Assembly (NCBI RefSeq): GCF_030913365.1
Contig: NZ_CP133160.1
Location: 3,820,001-3,884,000, forward strand
Source: Stenotrophomonas sp. 24(2023)
Lineage (GTDB): Bacteria > Pseudomonadota > Gammaproteobacteria > Xanthomonadales > Xanthomonadaceae
Length of the DNA stretch: 64,000 nt
Direction: 5' to 3'
Below the pieces are notes generated by a model. That model did not search any database and was not told the DNA's origin. It saw nothing but the letters and a program-made list of their open reading frames with translations. The position numbers and the translations under genes are program-made. Below are positions 50,649 through 61,664 of this stretch, one piece after another; position 1 is the stretch's first letter; the number at the start of each line of letters is the position of its first letter.

Positions 50649-51560
50649 ATGAGTGCAACCCTGGCAGCCCCGGCACGCGACCGGCTGCGTATCGCCATCC
50701 AGAAGAGCGGGCGCCTGGCCGAACCCGCCCGCAGCCTGCTCAGTGCCTGTGGGCTGAGTTGGCGCGAAAGCCGCGACAAGCTGTTCTGCTACGGCGAATC
50801 GCTGCCGGTGGACCTGCTGCTGGTACGCGACGACGACATTCCCGGGCTGATCGCCGATGGCGTGTGCGACCTGGGCATCGTCGGTCGCAACGAACTGGAT
50901 GAACAGGCCGCCGCGCGGCGCCAGATCGGCCTGCCTGATGCCTACCAGGCGCTGCGCGGGCTGGGCTTCGGCCAGTGCCGGCTGATGCTGGCCGTGCCCG
51001 AGGAATGGGAATGGACCGGCCCGGCGCAGCTGGCCGGTACCCGCATCGCCACCAGCTATCCGGCCATCCTCAAGGACTGGCTGCGCCGCGAAGGCGTGGA
51101 CGCACAGGTGGTGGAGCTGTCCGGTTCGGTGGAAATCGCCCCGCGCTTGGGCACCGCCGACCTGATCTGCGATCTGGTCTCCAGCGGCGCCACGCTGCGC
51201 GCCAACCAGTTGACCCCGGTGCACAACCTGCTCGACAGCGAAGCGGTGCTGGCCGGCGCGGTGCGCGTGCCCGACGACGCGCGTGCCGGGCTGCGCAGCA
51301 TGCTGCTGCGACGCCTGGATGGTGTGGTGCAGAAGCAGGACCGCAAGCTGCTGATGTTCCGCGCCAACGAGGACCGCGTGGACGCGCTGGCGCAGCTGCT
51401 GGCCGACGCCGAACCGCTGGTGCGCCTGCCGGGTGACGGCGGTGCGCTGCGCCTGCAGACCATGTGTCCGGGTCCACTGACCTGGCAGCGCATGGAAGAA
51501 CTGGAGCGCGCCGGCGCACAGGGCCTGATGGTACTGAGCGTGGAGCGGTCGCTGGCATGA
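50649..51560 (+). CDS. hisG: ATP phosphoribosyltransferase, long form
   Basis: HisG joins PRPP and ATP, the committed step of histidine synthesis. The 303-residue length with a C-terminal ACT-like domain ([38 protein letters not shown]) marks the hexameric, histidine-inhibited long form, which needs no His[47 protein letters not shown] and the PRPP loop [32 protein letters not shown] are present. The ATG at 50649 is chosen. It overlaps hisD by four bases. Confidence 0.96.
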   Translation: MSATLAAPARDRLRIAIQKSGRLAEPARSLLSACGLSWRESRDKLFCYGESLPVDLLLVRDDDIPGLIADGVCDLGIVGRNELDEQAAARRQIGLPDAYQALRGLGFGQCRLMLAVPEEWEWTGPAQLAGTRIATSYPAILKDWLRREGVDAQVVELSGSVEIAPRLGTADLICDLVSSGATLRANQLTPVHNLLDSEAVLAGAVRVPDDARAGLRSMLLRRLDGVVQKQDRKLLMFRANEDRVDALAQLLADAEPLVRLPGDGGALRLQTMCPGPLTWQRMEELERAGAQGLMVLSVERSLA

Positions 51561-52852
51561 ACCGCTTGATCTGGTCGCAACTTGATGAGAATGGCCGCCG
51601 TGAAGCGCTCACCCGCCCGGTGCAGGCCGTCGCGCAGCAGACCCGCGATGCCGTGGCCGCGCTGATCGCGCAGGTGCGCGCACAGGGTGACGACGCCCTG
51701 CGTGCCATCACCGCCCGTTTCGATCGGGTGGAACTGCCGTCGTTCGAGGTGGATGAAGCAGAATTCGCAGCGGCCGAAGCTGCCGTGCCGGCCGAGCTGC
51801 GCCAGGCCATGGTCGAAGCCGCCGCGCGCATCGCGCACTTCCACAAGGCCGGCATGGGCCAGGGCTACGCGGTGGAAACCGCCCCGGGCGTGGTCTGCGA
51901 ACGCATGCTGCGGCCGATCGGCCGCGTCGGCCTGTACGTGCCGGCCGGCAGTGCACCGCTGCCGTCCACCGCACTGATGCTGGGCGTGCCGGCACAGTTG
52001 GCCGGCTGCCCGCAGGTGGTGCTGTGCACGCCGCCGCGCGCGGACGGCACGGCCGATCCGGCGGTGCTGGTGGCCGCGCGCCTGACCGGCGTGCAGCGCG
52101 TGTTCAAGCTCGGCGGCGCGCAGGCCATCGCTGCGATGGCCTATGGCACCGCCAGCGTTCCGGCCTGCGACAAGCTGTTCGGGCCGGGCAACAGCTTTGT
52201 CACCGAAGCCAAGCAGCAGGTGGCACAGGACGGCGTGGCCGCCATCGACATGCCCGCGGGCCCGTCGGAGGTGCTGGTCATCGCCGATGCCGGTGCCAAT
52301 CCGGCGTTCGTCGCCGCCGATCTGCTGTCGCAGGCCGAGCATGGCCCGGATTCGCAGGTGCTGCTGCTGACCGACGATGCCGCCATGGTTGCTGCGGTCG
52401 AGGCGGAAGTGGCGCGCCAGGTCGCGCTGCTGCCGCGGCAGGACATTGCACGCCAGGCCCTGTCGGCCTCGCGCCTGATCCAGGTGGAAGCGCTGGCGGA
52501 GGCCTTTGCGATCAGCAACCGCTACGCCCCGGAGCACTTGATCCTGGCCCTGCGCGCGCCGCGCGACTGGCTGGGCCAGGTGCAGGCGGCCGGCTCGGTG
52601 TTCCTGGGGGATTACACGCCCGAAGCGCTGGGCGACTACTGCAGCGGCACCAACCACGTACTGCCCACGGCCGGGGCGGCGCGTGCCTACAGCGGTGTCA
52701 GCGTCGGCAGTTTCCAGAACCTGATCAGCGTGCAGAGTGCCAGTGCTGCCGGCCTGGCTGCGATTGGCAGCTGTGCCCGCATCATCGCCAGCGCCGAAGG
52801 CCTGGACGCACACGAACGTGCGGTGGCCCTGCGCATGGAGGCCGCCGCATGA
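51557..52852 (+). CDS. hisD: Histidinol dehydrogenase
   Basis: HisD carries out the last two oxidations, histidinol to histidinal to histidine, with NAD+ and zinc. The 431-residue protein includes [85 protein letters not shown] and [26 protein letters not shown], with the zinc ligands in the QAEHG and later His/Asp sites. Starts at ATG 51557 (ATGA with hisG); four-base overlap with hisC. Confidence 0.97.
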   Translation: MNRLIWSQLDENGRREALTRPVQAVAQQTRDAVAALIAQVRAQGDDALRAITARFDRVELPSFEVDEAEFAAAEAAVPAELRQAMVEAAARIAHFHKAGMGQGYAVETAPGVVCERMLRPIGRVGLYVPAGSAPLPSTALMLGVPAQLAGCPQVVLCTPPRADGTADPAVLVAARLTGVQRVFKLGGAQAIAAMAYGTASVPACDKLFGPGNSFVTEAKQQVAQDGVAAIDMPAGPSEVLVIADAGANPAFVAADLLSQAEHGPDSQVLLLTDDAAMVAAVEAEVARQVALLPRQDIARQALSASRLIQVEALAEAFAISNRYAPEHLILALRAPRDWLGQVQAAGSVFLGDYTPEALGDYCSGTNHVLPTAGAARAYSGVSVGSFQNLISVQSASAAGLAAIGSCARIIASAEGLDAHERAVALRMEAAA

Positions 52853-53943
52853 GCGCCGGCATCGATGACGTGCTGGCGCTGGTGCGCCCGGACCTGCAGG
52901 CGTTTGCCGGCTACAGCTCGGCGCGCAGCCTGGCGGTGCAGGGCGACGTCTGGTTGAACGCCAATGAATCGGCCTGGGCCAACCCGGCTGACCCTGCCGG
53001 CAGCAGCCGACGCTACCCCGAACCGCAGCCGCTTGCACTGCGTGAAGGCCTGGCGGCGCTGTATGGCGTGCAGCCCCAGCAGTTGCTGGTCGGCCGTGGC
53101 AGCGACGAGGCGATCGACCTGCTGGTGCGCGCCCTGTGCGTGCCGGGCCGCGATGGTGTGCTGGTGACCTCGCCGGTGTTCGGCATGTATGCGGTCTGCG
53201 CGCGCCTGCAGGGGGCACCGCTGATCGACGTTCCACTGGTGGAGGGCGAAGATGGCTTGTGCGCTGATCCGGACGCGGTCATCCGCACGGCACAGACACA
53301 GAATGCCAAGCTGGTGTTCCTGTGTGCACCGTCCAACCCGGCCGGCAGCGATATCGGCCTGGCCGATATCGAACGGGTGGCCACCGCACTCCGTGGGCAG
53401 GCCCTGGTGGTGGTCGATGAGGCCTATGTCGAGTACGCGCAGCGTGCGTCGGCGACCACGTTGCTGGCCGCGCACGCGAATCTGGCCGTGCTGCGCACCC
53501 TGTCCAAGGCACATGCGCTGGCGGCGGCACGCATCGGCAGCCTGATCGCCGCCCCGGAGCTGATCGCCGTGCTGCGTCGCTGCCAGGCACCGTATCCGGT
53601 GCCGACCCCATGCGCCGAGCTGGCCGTGCAGGCGCTGCAACCGGCTGCCCTGTCGCGTACCGCCGAGCGGGTGGCCACGGTCATCGCCGAGCGCGAGCGC
53701 CTGTTCGCCGCTTTGCCGGGTCTGCCCGGCGTGCGCCGCGTGTACCGCTCGTCCGGCAACTACCTGCTGGCCCGCTTCGCCGATGCGCAGGCCGCGTTCG
53801 ACGCACTGCTGGCCGCGGGCGTGGTGGTGCGCGACCAGCGCGCCGCGCCACAGCTGGGCGATGCGCTGCGCATCAGCATCGGCAGCCCTGAAGAAAATGA
53901 CCGCGTGCTCGCGGCCCTGTCGGCCCGGAGGGCTGCTGCATGA
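52849..53943 (+). CDS. hisC: Histidinol-phosphate aminotransferase
   Basis: HisC is a PLP aminotransferase making histidinol phosphate from imidazole-acetol phosphate and glutamate. The 364-residue protein has the substrate motif [49 protein letters not shown] and the PLP lysine in [20 protein letters not shown]. It ends with [17 protein letters not shown]. It overlaps hisD and hisB by four bases each. Confidence 0.96.
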   Translation: MSAGIDDVLALVRPDLQAFAGYSSARSLAVQGDVWLNANESAWANPADPAGSSRRYPEPQPLALREGLAALYGVQPQQLLVGRGSDEAIDLLVRALCVPGRDGVLVTSPVFGMYAVCARLQGAPLIDVPLVEGEDGLCADPDAVIRTAQTQNAKLVFLCAPSNPAGSDIGLADIERVATALRGQALVVVDEAYVEYAQRASATTLLAAHANLAVLRTLSKAHALAAARIGSLIAAPELIAVLRRCQAPYPVPTPCAELAVQALQPAALSRTAERVATVIAERERLFAALPGLPGVRRVYRSSGNYLLARFADAQAAFDALLAAGVVVRDQRAAPQLGDALRISIGSPEENDRVLAALSARRAAA

Positions 53944-55013
53944 CCCCCATCCTGTTCATCGACCGCGACGGCACCCTCATCGAGGAGCCGGACGATTTCC
54001 AGATCGATGCCTACGAGAAACTGCGCTTCGTGCCGCAGGTGATCCCTGCGTTGTTGAAGCTGCGCGATGCCGGTTACCAGTTCGTCATCGTCACCAACCA
54101 GGATGGCCTGGGCGGCGAGGCCTATCCGCGCGCCAGCTTCGATGGCCCCAACGACCTGATGCTGCAGATCTTCGACAGCCAGGGCATCCGCTTCCGTGAC
54201 GTGCTGATCGACTGCAGCTGGCCGCAGGACAACGCGCCCACGCGCAAGCCGGGCATCGGCCTGATGACCGCCTACCTGCAGGACCGCAGCATCGACTGGG
54301 CGCGCTCGGCGATGGTGGGCGACCGCATCACCGATATCCAGTTCGCACAGAACCTCAACATCCGCGGCTTCCAGCTGCGTACCGCGCAGTTCGGCGGTGA
54401 ATGGGACTGGCCGGGCATTGCCCACGCCTTGGCCGATGCGCCGCGCACCGCGCTGGTCCAGCGCAACACGAAGGAAACGAAGATCCGCGTCGCGCTCGAT
54501 CTGGACCGGGCAGGGGAGGCGCACACCGCCACCGGCCTGCCGTTCTTCGACCACATGCTGGAACAGATCGGCAAGCACGGTGGCTTCGCGCTGGACATCC
54601 GTGCCGAGGGCGACCTGCATATCGACGAACACCACACCATCGAGGACACCGGGCTGGCCCTGGGCCAGGCGCTGCGCGAAGCGCTGGGCGACAAGCGCGG
54701 TATCGGCCGCTATGGCTTCACCCTGCCGATGGACGAGACCCTGGCCAGCGCCGCGCTGGATTTCAGTGGCCGGCCATATTTCGTGTTCGAGGGTGAATTC
54801 AAGCGCGAGCGCGTGGGCGACATGCCGACCGAACTGGTGCCGCACTTCTTCCGTTCGCTGTGCGATGCCAGTGGCCTGAACCTGCACCTGCAGGTGCGCG
54901 GCGACAATGACCACCACAAGGTGGAAGCCTGCTTCAAGGCGTTGGCGCGGGCATTGCGCCCGGCGCTGGCGCGGCAGGGCACCGCGCTGCCCTCGACCAA
55001 GGGGGCGCTGTGA
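53940..55013 (+). CDS. hisB: Bifunctional histidinol-phosphatase/imidazoleglycerol-phosphate dehydratase
   Basis: This 357-residue fusion has an N-terminal HAD phosphatase ([12 protein letters not shown] with Asp8 and Asp10; residues 1-165) and a C-terminal IGP dehydratase ([36 protein letters not shown], then [19 protein letters not shown] and the [15 protein letters not shown] metal motif). It catalyses steps 6 and 8 of histidine synthesis. The fusion is the usual gammaproteobacterial form. Overlaps hisC and hisH. Confidence 0.97.
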   Translation: MTPILFIDRDGTLIEEPDDFQIDAYEKLRFVPQVIPALLKLRDAGYQFVIVTNQDGLGGEAYPRASFDGPNDLMLQIFDSQGIRFRDVLIDCSWPQDNAPTRKPGIGLMTAYLQDRSIDWARSAMVGDRITDIQFAQNLNIRGFQLRTAQFGGEWDWPGIAHALADAPRTALVQRNTKETKIRVALDLDRAGEAHTATGLPFFDHMLEQIGKHGGFALDIRAEGDLHIDEHHTIEDTGLALGQALREALGDKRGIGRYGFTLPMDETLASAALDFSGRPYFVFEGEFKRERVGDMPTELVPHFFRSLCDASGLNLHLQVRGDNDHHKVEACFKALARALRPALARQGTALPSTKGAL

Positions 55014-55612
55014 CCGACGTCGCCCTGATCGATGCCGGCGGTGCCAACCTGGGCTCGGTGCGCTACGCGCTGGAGCGGCTGGGCGCGCGGGTACGGCTGG
55101 TCCGCGACGCGGCCGGGCTGGACGGTGCGCAGCGGGTGATCCTGCCCGGTGTCGGTGCCGCGCGGCCGGGCATGGCCCGCCTGCACGCACAGGGGCTGGT
55201 GGAGCCGCTGCGCCAGCTGCAGGTGCCGCTGATGGGCATCTGCCTGGGCATGCAGCTGTTGTTCGACCGTTCCGAAGAGGCCGATGTGGAGACGCTCGGG
55301 CTGATCCCCGGGGTGGTGCACAAGCTGGTGCCGGCCACCGGCATCCGCGTGCCGCACATGGGCTGGAACCGTCTGCTGCCCCTGCGTGATTCGGTACTGC
55401 TGGACGGCGTGCCGGCGCGCGCCAGCGCCTATTTCGTGCACAGCTATGCCGCGCCGTTGAACAGCCACACCGTGGCCGCCTGCGACCACGGCGGGCTGTT
55501 CACGGCCATCGTCGAGCATGGCCGCTACTACGGCGCCCAGTTCCACCCCGAACGCTCCGGTGACACCGGCGCGCTGCTGCTGCGCAACTTCCTCGAGAAC
55601 CTCCCTGCATGA
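55010..55612 (+). CDS. hisH: Imidazole glycerol phosphate synthase, glutaminase subunit
   Basis: HisH hydrolyses glutamine and channels ammonia to HisF. The 200-residue class I amidotransferase starts at GTG 55010 overlapping hisB. It has [22 protein letters not shown], the oxyanion [13 protein letters not shown], the nucleophile Cys78 in [13 protein letters not shown] and the C-terminal catalytic FHPERSG. Four-base overlap with hisA. Confidence 0.96.
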   Translation: MTDVALIDAGGANLGSVRYALERLGARVRLVRDAAGLDGAQRVILPGVGAARPGMARLHAQGLVEPLRQLQVPLMGICLGMQLLFDRSEEADVETLGLIPGVVHKLVPATGIRVPHMGWNRLLPLRDSVLLDGVPARASAYFVHSYAAPLNSHTVAACDHGGLFTAIVEHGRYYGAQFHPERSGDTGALLLRNFLENLPA

Positions 55613-56343
55613 GCTTCACCGTCTATCCCGCCCTGGACATCCGCGAGGGCCGCGTCGTGCGCCTGCGCCAGGGCGACTATGCCCAGGAAACGCGCTATGG
55701 CGACGATCCGCTGCCGCGTGCGCAGGCCTTCGCCGCGCAGGGCGCACAGTGGATGCACCTGGTCGATCTGGATGCGGCACGGGCGGGCGGCTATACGCTG
55801 GCGCCGCTGCTGGCGGCCATCCGTGCGCATACCCCGCTGCAGGTGCAGACCGGTGGCGGTGTGCGCGGGCGTGATGACGTGGCGCGCATCCTCGATGCCG
55901 GCGCGCACCGCGTGGTGGTCGGCTCGCTGGCGGTGCGCCGCCCTGACGAGGTGCTGGGCTGGCTGGACGAGTTCGGTGCCGAGCGCCTCACCATCGCACT
56001 GGATGCGCGCCAGGATGCGCAGGGGCAGTGGCAGCTGCCGGTACATGGCTGGACCGAGGACGCCGGGGTGACCCTGGATGCGCTGGCCCAGCGCTACGCG
56101 CAGGCCGGCATGCGCCACCTGCTGTGCACCGACATCGCCCGCGACGGCATGCTGGCCGGGCCGAACATCGGCCTTTACCAGCATCTGTCGGCGCTGTTGC
56201 CGGGTGTGGCCGTGCAGGCGTCCGGTGGCATCCGTGACGTGGCTGATGTCACTGCCTCGCGGACGGCCGGCTGCGGTGGTGCCGTGCTCGGCAAGGCCCT
56301 GCTGGAGCAGCGCCTGGACCTGGTCGAGGCCCTGGCATGTTGA
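55609..56343 (+). CDS. hisA: ProFAR isomerase
   Basis: HisA isomerises ProFAR to PRFAR (Amadori rearrangement) on a TIM barrel. The 244-residue protein has [19 protein letters not shown] (first catalytic Asp in ALDI), [49 protein letters not shown] (second Asp and phosphate site) and [12 protein letters not shown]. It overlaps hisH by four bases and hisF by seven. Confidence 0.96.
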   Translation: MSFTVYPALDIREGRVVRLRQGDYAQETRYGDDPLPRAQAFAAQGAQWMHLVDLDAARAGGYTLAPLLAAIRAHTPLQVQTGGGVRGRDDVARILDAGAHRVVVGSLAVRRPDEVLGWLDEFGAERLTIALDARQDAQGQWQLPVHGWTEDAGVTLDALAQRYAQAGMRHLLCTDIARDGMLAGPNIGLYQHLSALLPGVAVQASGGIRDVADVTASRTAGCGGAVLGKALLEQRLDLVEALAC

Positions 56344-57113
56344 GCCGGCGCATCATTCCCTGCCTGGACGTGCGCGATGGCCGCGTGGTCAAGGGCGTGC
56401 GCTTCCGCGACCATGTGGACATGGGCGATATCGCAGAACTGGCCCAGCGCTACCGCGACCAGGGCGCTGACGAGCTGGTGTTCTATGACATCGGTGCCAG
56501 CCCCGAAGCGCGCTCGGTGGACGTGGGCTGGATCGAGCGCATCGCCCGCCTGATCGACATTCCGTTCTGCGTGGCCGGTGGCATCGACAGCGTGGAGACC
56601 GCGCGGCGGGTGCTGTTTGCCGGCGCCGACAAGGTATCGATCAATTCACCGGCCCTCGGGCGCCCGGCGCTGATCAACGAACTGGCCGAGGAGTTCGGCG
56701 TGCAGTGCGTGGTGGTCGGCATCGATTCGGTGCGCGAGGATGACGGACAGTGGCGGGTGCGGCGCTTCAGTGGCGACCCGGACAAGACCCAGGCGGTGGC
56801 CCGGCGCACGCTGGACTGGATCGTGGAGGCGCAGCAGCGCGGTGCCGGCGAGATCGTGCTGAACTGCATGGACAGCGACGGTGTGCGCCGCGGCTACGAT
56901 GTGGCCCAGCTGCAGCAGGCCCGCGCGCTGTGCAGCGTGCCGTTGATCGCCTCCGGTGGCGCCGGCACCCGCGAGCATTTCGCCGAGGTGTTCGACCGTG
57001 CGGATGTGGACGGGGCGCTGGCGGCCAGCGTGTTCCACAGTGGTGCGATCGCCATTCCGGCATTGAAGGCTTACCTGCGCGAACAGCAGATCGAGGTACG
57101 TGATGTCTACTGA
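56337..57113 (+). CDS. hisF: Imidazole glycerol phosphate synthase, cyclase subunit
   Basis: HisF uses ammonia from HisH to turn PRFAR into IGP and AICAR. The 258-residue TIM barrel shows [20 protein letters not shown] (catalytic Asp in CLDV), [69 protein letters not shown] (second Asp) and [15 protein letters not shown]. It overlaps hisIE by 11 bases. Confidence 0.97.
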   Translation: MLSRRIIPCLDVRDGRVVKGVRFRDHVDMGDIAELAQRYRDQGADELVFYDIGASPEARSVDVGWIERIARLIDIPFCVAGGIDSVETARRVLFAGADKVSINSPALGRPALINELAEEFGVQCVVVGIDSVREDDGQWRVRRFSGDPDKTQAVARRTLDWIVEAQQRGAGEIVLNCMDSDGVRRGYDVAQLQQARALCSVPLIASGGAGTREHFAEVFDRADVDGALAASVFHSGAIAIPALKAYLREQQIEVRDVY

Positions 57114-57738
57114 AGCCACCGCCATCCAGGTCCTGCCGGGCGCCGAAGCACTGCAGGGCCTGGACTGGGCCAAGGGGGACGGGCTGCTGCCGGCCGTGGT
57201 CCAGCATGCCGACACCCTGCAGGTGCTGATGCTGGGGTACGTGAGTGCCGAATCGCTGGCGGCGACGCTGGCCAGCGGCCACATGACCTTCTTCAGCCGC
57301 AGCAAGCAGCGGCTGTGGACCAAGGGCGAGCAGTCCGGGCACGTGCTGGCCGTGCAGGCCATCCGTGTGGACTGCGATGACGACACCCTGCTGGTGACCG
57401 CGCGCCCGGCCGGGCCCACCTGCCATACCGGCGCGGACAGCTGCTTCCCGCAGGCGCCGAAGGATTTCCTCGGCGGCCTGCAGCACCTGGTGGCCACGCG
57501 CGATGCGCAGCGCCCGGCCGGCAGTTACACCACCACGTTGTTCGAGGGGGGAATCCGCCGCATCGCGCAGAAGGTGGGCGAGGAGGGCGTGGAGACCGCA
57601 CTGGCCGCCGTGGCCCAGGACGACGCGGCGCTGCTGGGCGAAGCGTCGGACCTGCTGTATCACCTGCTGGTGCTGCTGCAGGCGCGCGGGCTGTCGCTGG
57701 ATGATGCGCGGGCGGTGCTGGAAAAGCGCCATCGCTGA
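57103..57738 (+). CDS. hisI: Bifunctional phosphoribosyl-AMP cyclohydrolase/phosphoribosyl-ATP pyrophosphatase
   Basis: This HisIE fusion of 211 residues catalyses steps 2 and 3. The N-terminal HisI domain has [39 protein letters not shown] and the zinc-binding [25 protein letters not shown]. The C-terminal HisE domain has [28 protein letters not shown] and [21 protein letters not shown] prefer ATG 57103, with GAGG 6 bases upstream; a GTG one codon earlier is possible. It is the last gene of the his operon. Confidence 0.96.
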   Translation: MSTEATAIQVLPGAEALQGLDWAKGDGLLPAVVQHADTLQVLMLGYVSAESLAATLASGHMTFFSRSKQRLWTKGEQSGHVLAVQAIRVDCDDDTLLVTARPAGPTCHTGADSCFPQAPKDFLGGLQHLVATRDAQRPAGSYTTTLFEGGIRRIAQKVGEEGVETALAAVAQDDAALLGEASDLLYHLLVLLQARGLSLDDARAVLEKRHR

Positions 57739-57739
57739 C

Positions 57740-57805
57740 GCTGGCGTGGTGCCAGACCCTGCCTGGCGGCGCCACGAAATGCAGCCGGGCATGGCTCGGC
57801 CCTAC
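57740..57805 (-). repeat. SMAG-like REP dimer after the his operon
   Basis: On the minus strand the element starts GTAG (opposite CTAC at 57802-57805). It is followed by a hairpin GGCCGAGC...GCCCGGCT (57801-57783, loop CAT, one G-T wobble), then a second imperfect hairpin around 57742-57777 (CGTGGCGCC...GGCACCACG). GTAG-headed palindromes of this kind are typical of Stenotrophomonas SMAG elements. It may also act as the his operon transcript end. Confidence 0.6.
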
Positions 57806-57837
57806 AATAAGCAGACTTTCAAATCCGGATCGCCCCC

Positions 57838-59433
57838 ATGAAACTGCCTGCCGCCTGGCTGTGCTGCCTGTTGTTGACCACCGCACCGGCCTGGGCAGCG
57901 CAGACCATGGTCAGCGGCAAGGTCTACCTGGAGCGTGACGGCAAGCCCGGGCGTGGCGCCACCGACCCCGGGCTGGCGGGGGTGCAGGTGTCCAATGGCC
58001 AGGCCATCGTCAAGACCGCCGCCGACGGCAGCTACTCGCTGCCCGTGGATGACGGGCAGACAGTGTTCGTCATCAAGCCCGATGCCTACCGTTTCCTGCT
58101 GGCCATCGATGGCCTGCCCAGCTTCTGGCGCCACTACCGCCCCAACGGTTCGCCGGCCCTGAAGTATGGCGGTATCGCCGCCACCGGCGAGTCCACCCGG
58201 GGCTGGGATTTCGGCCTGCAGCCCGAGCGCCGCGCGGACTCGCGCAAGGGCCTGCAGATGCTGGTGTTCACCGATTCGCAGACCGCCAGCCTGAAGGACA
58301 TCGGCTACTACGAGCAGTCCATCGTCGGCCCGCTGGTGGGCCGCACGCAGGCACGGCTGGGCACCACCCTGGGCGACATCGTCAGCGATGACCTGTCGCT
58401 GTACCCGGCCATCAACAAGGTGACCACCCGCCTGGGCGTGCCGTGGTTCCATGTGCCGGGCAACCATGACCTGGATTTCGATGCGGCCAACGACCAGCAG
58501 TCGCTGGAAAGCTGGCGCAACATCTACGGCCCGGACACCTACGCGGTGGAAGAGGGCGGGGCCAGTTTCGTGTTCCTCGATGATGTGGTGTACGACCCGA
58601 ACGCCAAGCCGAAGTACGTGGGTGGCCTGCGGCAGGACCAGTTCGCGTTCCTGGAAACCTACCTCAAGGGCCTGCACCGCGACCGCCTGCTGGTGCTGGG
58701 CATGCACATCCCGCTGTTCGATGCTGCGCCGGGCAAGGAAACCTTCCGCCGCGCCGACCGCCAGCGCCTGTTCGCCCTGCTCAAGGATTTCCGCAACGTG
58801 CTGGTGCTCAGCGGCCACAGCCATACCCAGCAGCACTACTACCATGGCAAGGCCGACGGTTGGCAGGGTGACCGGCCGCTGCACGAGTACAACGTGGGGG
58901 CCAACTGTGGCGCGTTCTGGTCGGGCGTGAAGGATGCGCACGGTACCCCGGACAGCACCATGAGTGACGGGACGCCGAAGGGTTATGCGCTGCTGGATAT
59001 CGCCAGCAACGGCACCTACCGGCTGCAGTACCGCGTGGCCGGTGCGCCGGCCAGCGAACAGATCGGCCTGCATGCACCGAAGGTGCTGCGCCAGGGGGCC
59101 TACCCGGCCTGGGGCGTGTATGCCAACGTCTACATGGGCGAGGATGCCAGCGTGGTCGAGTACCGCATCGACGGCGGTGCCTGGCAGCCGATGGCCCAGG
59201 TGCGCCAGCCCGACCCGCGGTTGATGGTCGAGAACGTCGCCGATGACCTGGCCACGCGCCTGCGCGGCTACGACCGCTCGCCCGAAGCCACCGCCTCGCC
59301 GCACCTGTGGCGCGGTGCGTTGCCGACCGGGCTGGCGGTGGGCAGCCACAAGGTGGAGGTCCGTGCGACCCAGCCCGATGGTGCGGTGTTCACCGCCACC
59401 ACCAGCTATAGTCTGCAGCCGGCCCAGCCCTGA
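57838..59433 (+). CDS. Exported calcineurin-like metallophosphoesterase
   Basis: This 531-residue precursor has a signal peptide (MKLPAAWLCCLLLTTAPAWAAQ), an N-terminal carboxypeptidase-regulatory-like beta domain (VSGKVYLERDGKPGRGATDPGLAGVQVSNG, Metallophos_N) and the metallophosphoesterase core (MLVFTDSQ, TLGDIVSDD, VPGNHDLDFD, VLGMHIPLF, LSGHSHTQQHY). A C-terminal beta domain closes the protein. The order equals the Metallophos_N/Metallophos/Metallophos_C family, periplasmic phosphoesterases of unknown substrate. It lies before the glk-centred gene group, possibly by chance. Confidence 0.88.
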   Translation: MKLPAAWLCCLLLTTAPAWAAQTMVSGKVYLERDGKPGRGATDPGLAGVQVSNGQAIVKTAADGSYSLPVDDGQTVFVIKPDAYRFLLAIDGLPSFWRHYRPNGSPALKYGGIAATGESTRGWDFGLQPERRADSRKGLQMLVFTDSQTASLKDIGYYEQSIVGPLVGRTQARLGTTLGDIVSDDLSLYPAINKVTTRLGVPWFHVPGNHDLDFDAANDQQSLESWRNIYGPDTYAVEEGGASFVFLDDVVYDPNAKPKYVGGLRQDQFAFLETYLKGLHRDRLLVLGMHIPLFDAAPGKETFRRADRQRLFALLKDFRNVLVLSGHSHTQQHYYHGKADGWQGDRPLHEYNVGANCGAFWSGVKDAHGTPDSTMSDGTPKGYALLDIASNGTYRLQYRVAGAPASEQIGLHAPKVLRQGAYPAWGVYANVYMGEDASVVEYRIDGGAWQPMAQVRQPDPRLMVENVADDLATRLRGYDRSPEATASPHLWRGALPTGLAVGSHKVEVRATQPDGAVFTATTSYSLQPAQP

Positions 59434-59532
59434 GGGCGGCCCGGCAGGGGGAGGGGCCGGCCTGTGGGCCGGCCGCCGCCATTCATCCGCCACGCTAGGC
59501 AAAGCGCCGCCGATGATCGAGAATCGGCCGGA

Positions 59533-59546
59533 TTCAATCGATCCAA
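59533..59546 (+). promoter_or_regulatory. Candidate LacI-type operator before glk
   Basis: TTCAATCGATCCAA at 59533-59546 is an imperfect palindrome centred on CG (four of six outer pairs). It shares its right half ATCGATCCA with the perfect site before the TonB receptor at 62575-62586. It lies 10 bp before the GTG of glk, where binding would block transcription. Confidence 0.4.
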
Positions 59547-59556
59547 GCGAGCCAGC

Positions 59557-60579
59557 GTGAACCTTGCAGCTGCGTCCCCGGTTTCCCCTTCCGCCGCCGA
59601 AGCCGGTGGCGTGCGCACGCTGGTGGTTGCCGACGTCGGGGGCACCTTCGCGCGGCTGGCCCTGGCCGATACGGTGCCGGGCCAGACCCCGCGGCTGGGC
59701 GGTTACCGCACCTATGCCTGTGCCGAGCACCCCAGCCTGGCGGCGATCCTGGCCGATTTCGTGGCGGGGCTGGAACGGCCGGTGGACGAGGCCGTGGTGG
59801 CCATTGCCGGGCTGCTCGACGGCGACAGCCTGATCAATTCCAACCTGCCGTGGACGGTGTCGGTGGACGCCACGCGCCAGCAGTCCGGACTGGCGCGGCT
59901 GCAGCTGATCAATGATTTCGAGGCGGTGGCGCTGGCCATTCCCTACCTGCAGGCCGACACCCTGGTGCCGCTCAATGGCGATGCCGATCCGGCACCGGCC
60001 TTCCCGGCCCTGGTGCTGGGGGCAGGCACCGGACTGGGGGCGGCGCTGCGCTTCGCCGATGGCGAACGCCCGGTGCTGGCCAGCGAAGTCGGCCACGCCG
60101 CGCTCAGTGCCGGCACCGCGCTGGAGCTGCAGGTACTGGCGCGGCTGCTGGAGCGCTGGCCGCATGTGGACAACGAGCGCGTGCTGTCCGGCAGCGGTCT
60201 GATGAACCTATACCCGTGCCTGTGCGCGTTGCGCGGCGCTGTACCGCAATGGACCAGCACCGAGGCGCTGATCGCCGCCGCGCGCAGTGGCGAGGACGCG
60301 CTGGCCGTGGAGACACTGCAGGTGTTCAGTGCCTGGCTGGGCAGCCTTGCCGGCGATCTGGTGATCGCCTTCGGCGCGCGTTCGCTGTACCTGGCCGGTG
60401 GCATTTCCACGCATGTGCAGGACTTCCTTGCCGATGGCCGTTTCCGCGAGCGCTACCTCAACAAAGGCGTGCTCAGCGAGGTGGTGCGGCAGGTGCCCGT
60501 GTGGCGGGTGGAACATGGCCAGCTGGGCGTGCTCGGGGCGGCGGCCTGGCATGCTGCACGCAGCCCGGCGCAGCACTGA
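59557..60579 (+). CDS. glk: Glucokinase (ROK-independent Glk family)
   Basis: The enzyme phosphorylates glucose with ATP. The 340-residue protein reads from GTG 59557. It has the ATP phosphate-1 motif VVADVGGTFARLALAD, VDEAVVAIAGLLDGDSLINSNLPWTVS, the substrate-binding LINDFEAVALAIPYL, VLGAGTGLGAALR, ASEVGHAAL, and the late LYLAGGI. It is the proteobacterial Glk type rather than ROK. It ends 86 bp before the glycosylasparaginase gene and may be co-transcribed with it. A weak ribosome site precedes the start, so the exact start is uncertain. Confidence 0.88.
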   Translation: MNLAAASPVSPSAAEAGGVRTLVVADVGGTFARLALADTVPGQTPRLGGYRTYACAEHPSLAAILADFVAGLERPVDEAVVAIAGLLDGDSLINSNLPWTVSVDATRQQSGLARLQLINDFEAVALAIPYLQADTLVPLNGDADPAPAFPALVLGAGTGLGAALRFADGERPVLASEVGHAALSAGTALELQVLARLLERWPHVDNERVLSGSGLMNLYPCLCALRGAVPQWTSTEALIAAARSGEDALAVETLQVFSAWLGSLAGDLVIAFGARSLYLAGGISTHVQDFLADGRFRERYLNKGVLSEVVRQVPVWRVEHGQLGVLGAAAWHAARSPAQH

Positions 60580-60665
60580 GGACGGCAACAGGCGCGTTAC
60601 GCACACGCAACCACGCTGTCGCCGGCCGTGATGCCGGCCACGGCATCACGAAGGGGAACAACAGC

Positions 60666-61664
60666 ATGGTGGATCGCAGGCAGTTCCTGCAGGCCGGCGC
60701 ACTGGCCGCAGGCGTGGCGGCGTTGCCGGGCGTGCGCGCCCGCACGCAGGGTGGGGCGAAGGTCGTATCGACCTGGGATTTCGGCGTGCCGGCCAACCAG
60801 GCCGCCTGGAAGGTGCTGTCCAGCGGCGGCAGTGCACTGGACGCGGTGGAGGTGGGCGCACGCTGGGCTGAAAGCGAGCTGTGCAATCCCACGGTCGGCC
60901 ACTGCGGCAATCCGGACCGCGATGGCGTGCTGAGCCTGGATGCCAGCATCATGGACGGCGATGGCCGCTGTGGTGCGGTAGCGGCGCTGGTGGACATCCT
61001 GCATCCGGTCTCGGTAGCGCGGAAAGTGATGGAAAACAGCCCGCATGTGCTGCTGGTGGGCGAGGGTGCCCAGCAGTTCGCGGTGCAGCAGGGCTTCGAA
61101 CGCCAGCATCTGCTGACCCCGCAGGCCGAAGCGGCCTGGCGCGAGTGGCTCAAGACCGAGAAGTACCAGCCGCAGATCAACGCAGAGCGTCGTGGCCTGC
61201 CGGGCAACCAGGACAACCACGATACGATCGGCATGCTGGCGCTGGATGCCAAGGGCCGCCTGGCCGGTGCCTGCACCACCAGCGGCATGGCCTGGAAACT
61301 GCACGGGCGGGTGGGTGACAGCCCGATCATCGGCGCGGGCCTGTATGTGGACAACGAGGTGGGCGCGGCCACGGCCTCCGGCGTGGGCGAGGAGATGATC
61401 CGCAACGCGGCCTCGTTCCTGGTGGTGGAACTGATGCGGCAGGGGCGTACGCCGGCGCAGGCCTGCCGCGAAGCGATCGATCGGGTGGTGCGCAAGCGGC
61501 CCGAGGCCAGCCGTACGCTGCAGGTCTGCTTCCTGGCGATGAACAAGCATGGCGATGTGGGGGCCTATGCGCTGCATCGGGGGTTCGTGTACGCCGTCTG
61601 CGACGGGCAGCGCCAGGACGCGTTGCTGGATTCGCCCTCCATCTATACGAGCACGCAGACGTGA
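60666..61664 (+). CDS. N4-(beta-N-acetylglucosaminyl)-L-asparaginase, Tat-exported
   Basis: This 332-residue Ntn hydrolase has a twin-arginine-like signal (MVDRRQFLQAGALAAGVAALPGVRA). The mature enzyme carries STWDFGVPANQAAWKVLSSGGSALDAVEVGARWAE, NPTVGHCGNPDRDGVLSLDASIMDG and the autocleavage/nucleophile motif DNHDTIGMLALD with Thr187, then CTTSGMAWKLHGRVGDSPIIGAGLYVDNEVGAATASG. It cleaves the GlcNAc-Asn bond left after N-glycan breakdown, probably in the periplasm. With glk, CutC and a TonB receptor nearby, glycoprotein glycan use is likely. Confidence 0.9.
   Translation: MVDRRQFLQAGALAAGVAALPGVRARTQGGAKVVSTWDFGVPANQAAWKVLSSGGSALDAVEVGARWAESELCNPTVGHCGNPDRDGVLSLDASIMDGDGRCGAVAALVDILHPVSVARKVMENSPHVLLVGEGAQQFAVQQGFERQHLLTPQAEAAWREWLKTEKYQPQINAERRGLPGNQDNHDTIGMLALDAKGRLAGACTTSGMAWKLHGRVGDSPIIGAGLYVDNEVGAATASGVGEEMIRNAASFLVVELMRQGRTPAQACREAIDRVVRKRPEASRTLQVCFLAMNKHGDVGAYALHRGFVYAVCDGQRQDALLDSPSIYTSTQT

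Noticed and set aside
57802..60165. A 787-codon open frame on the minus strand across the metallophosphoesterase and glk
   Set aside because: It is antisense to two recognisable enzymes and has no motif. It is a shadow of codon bias.
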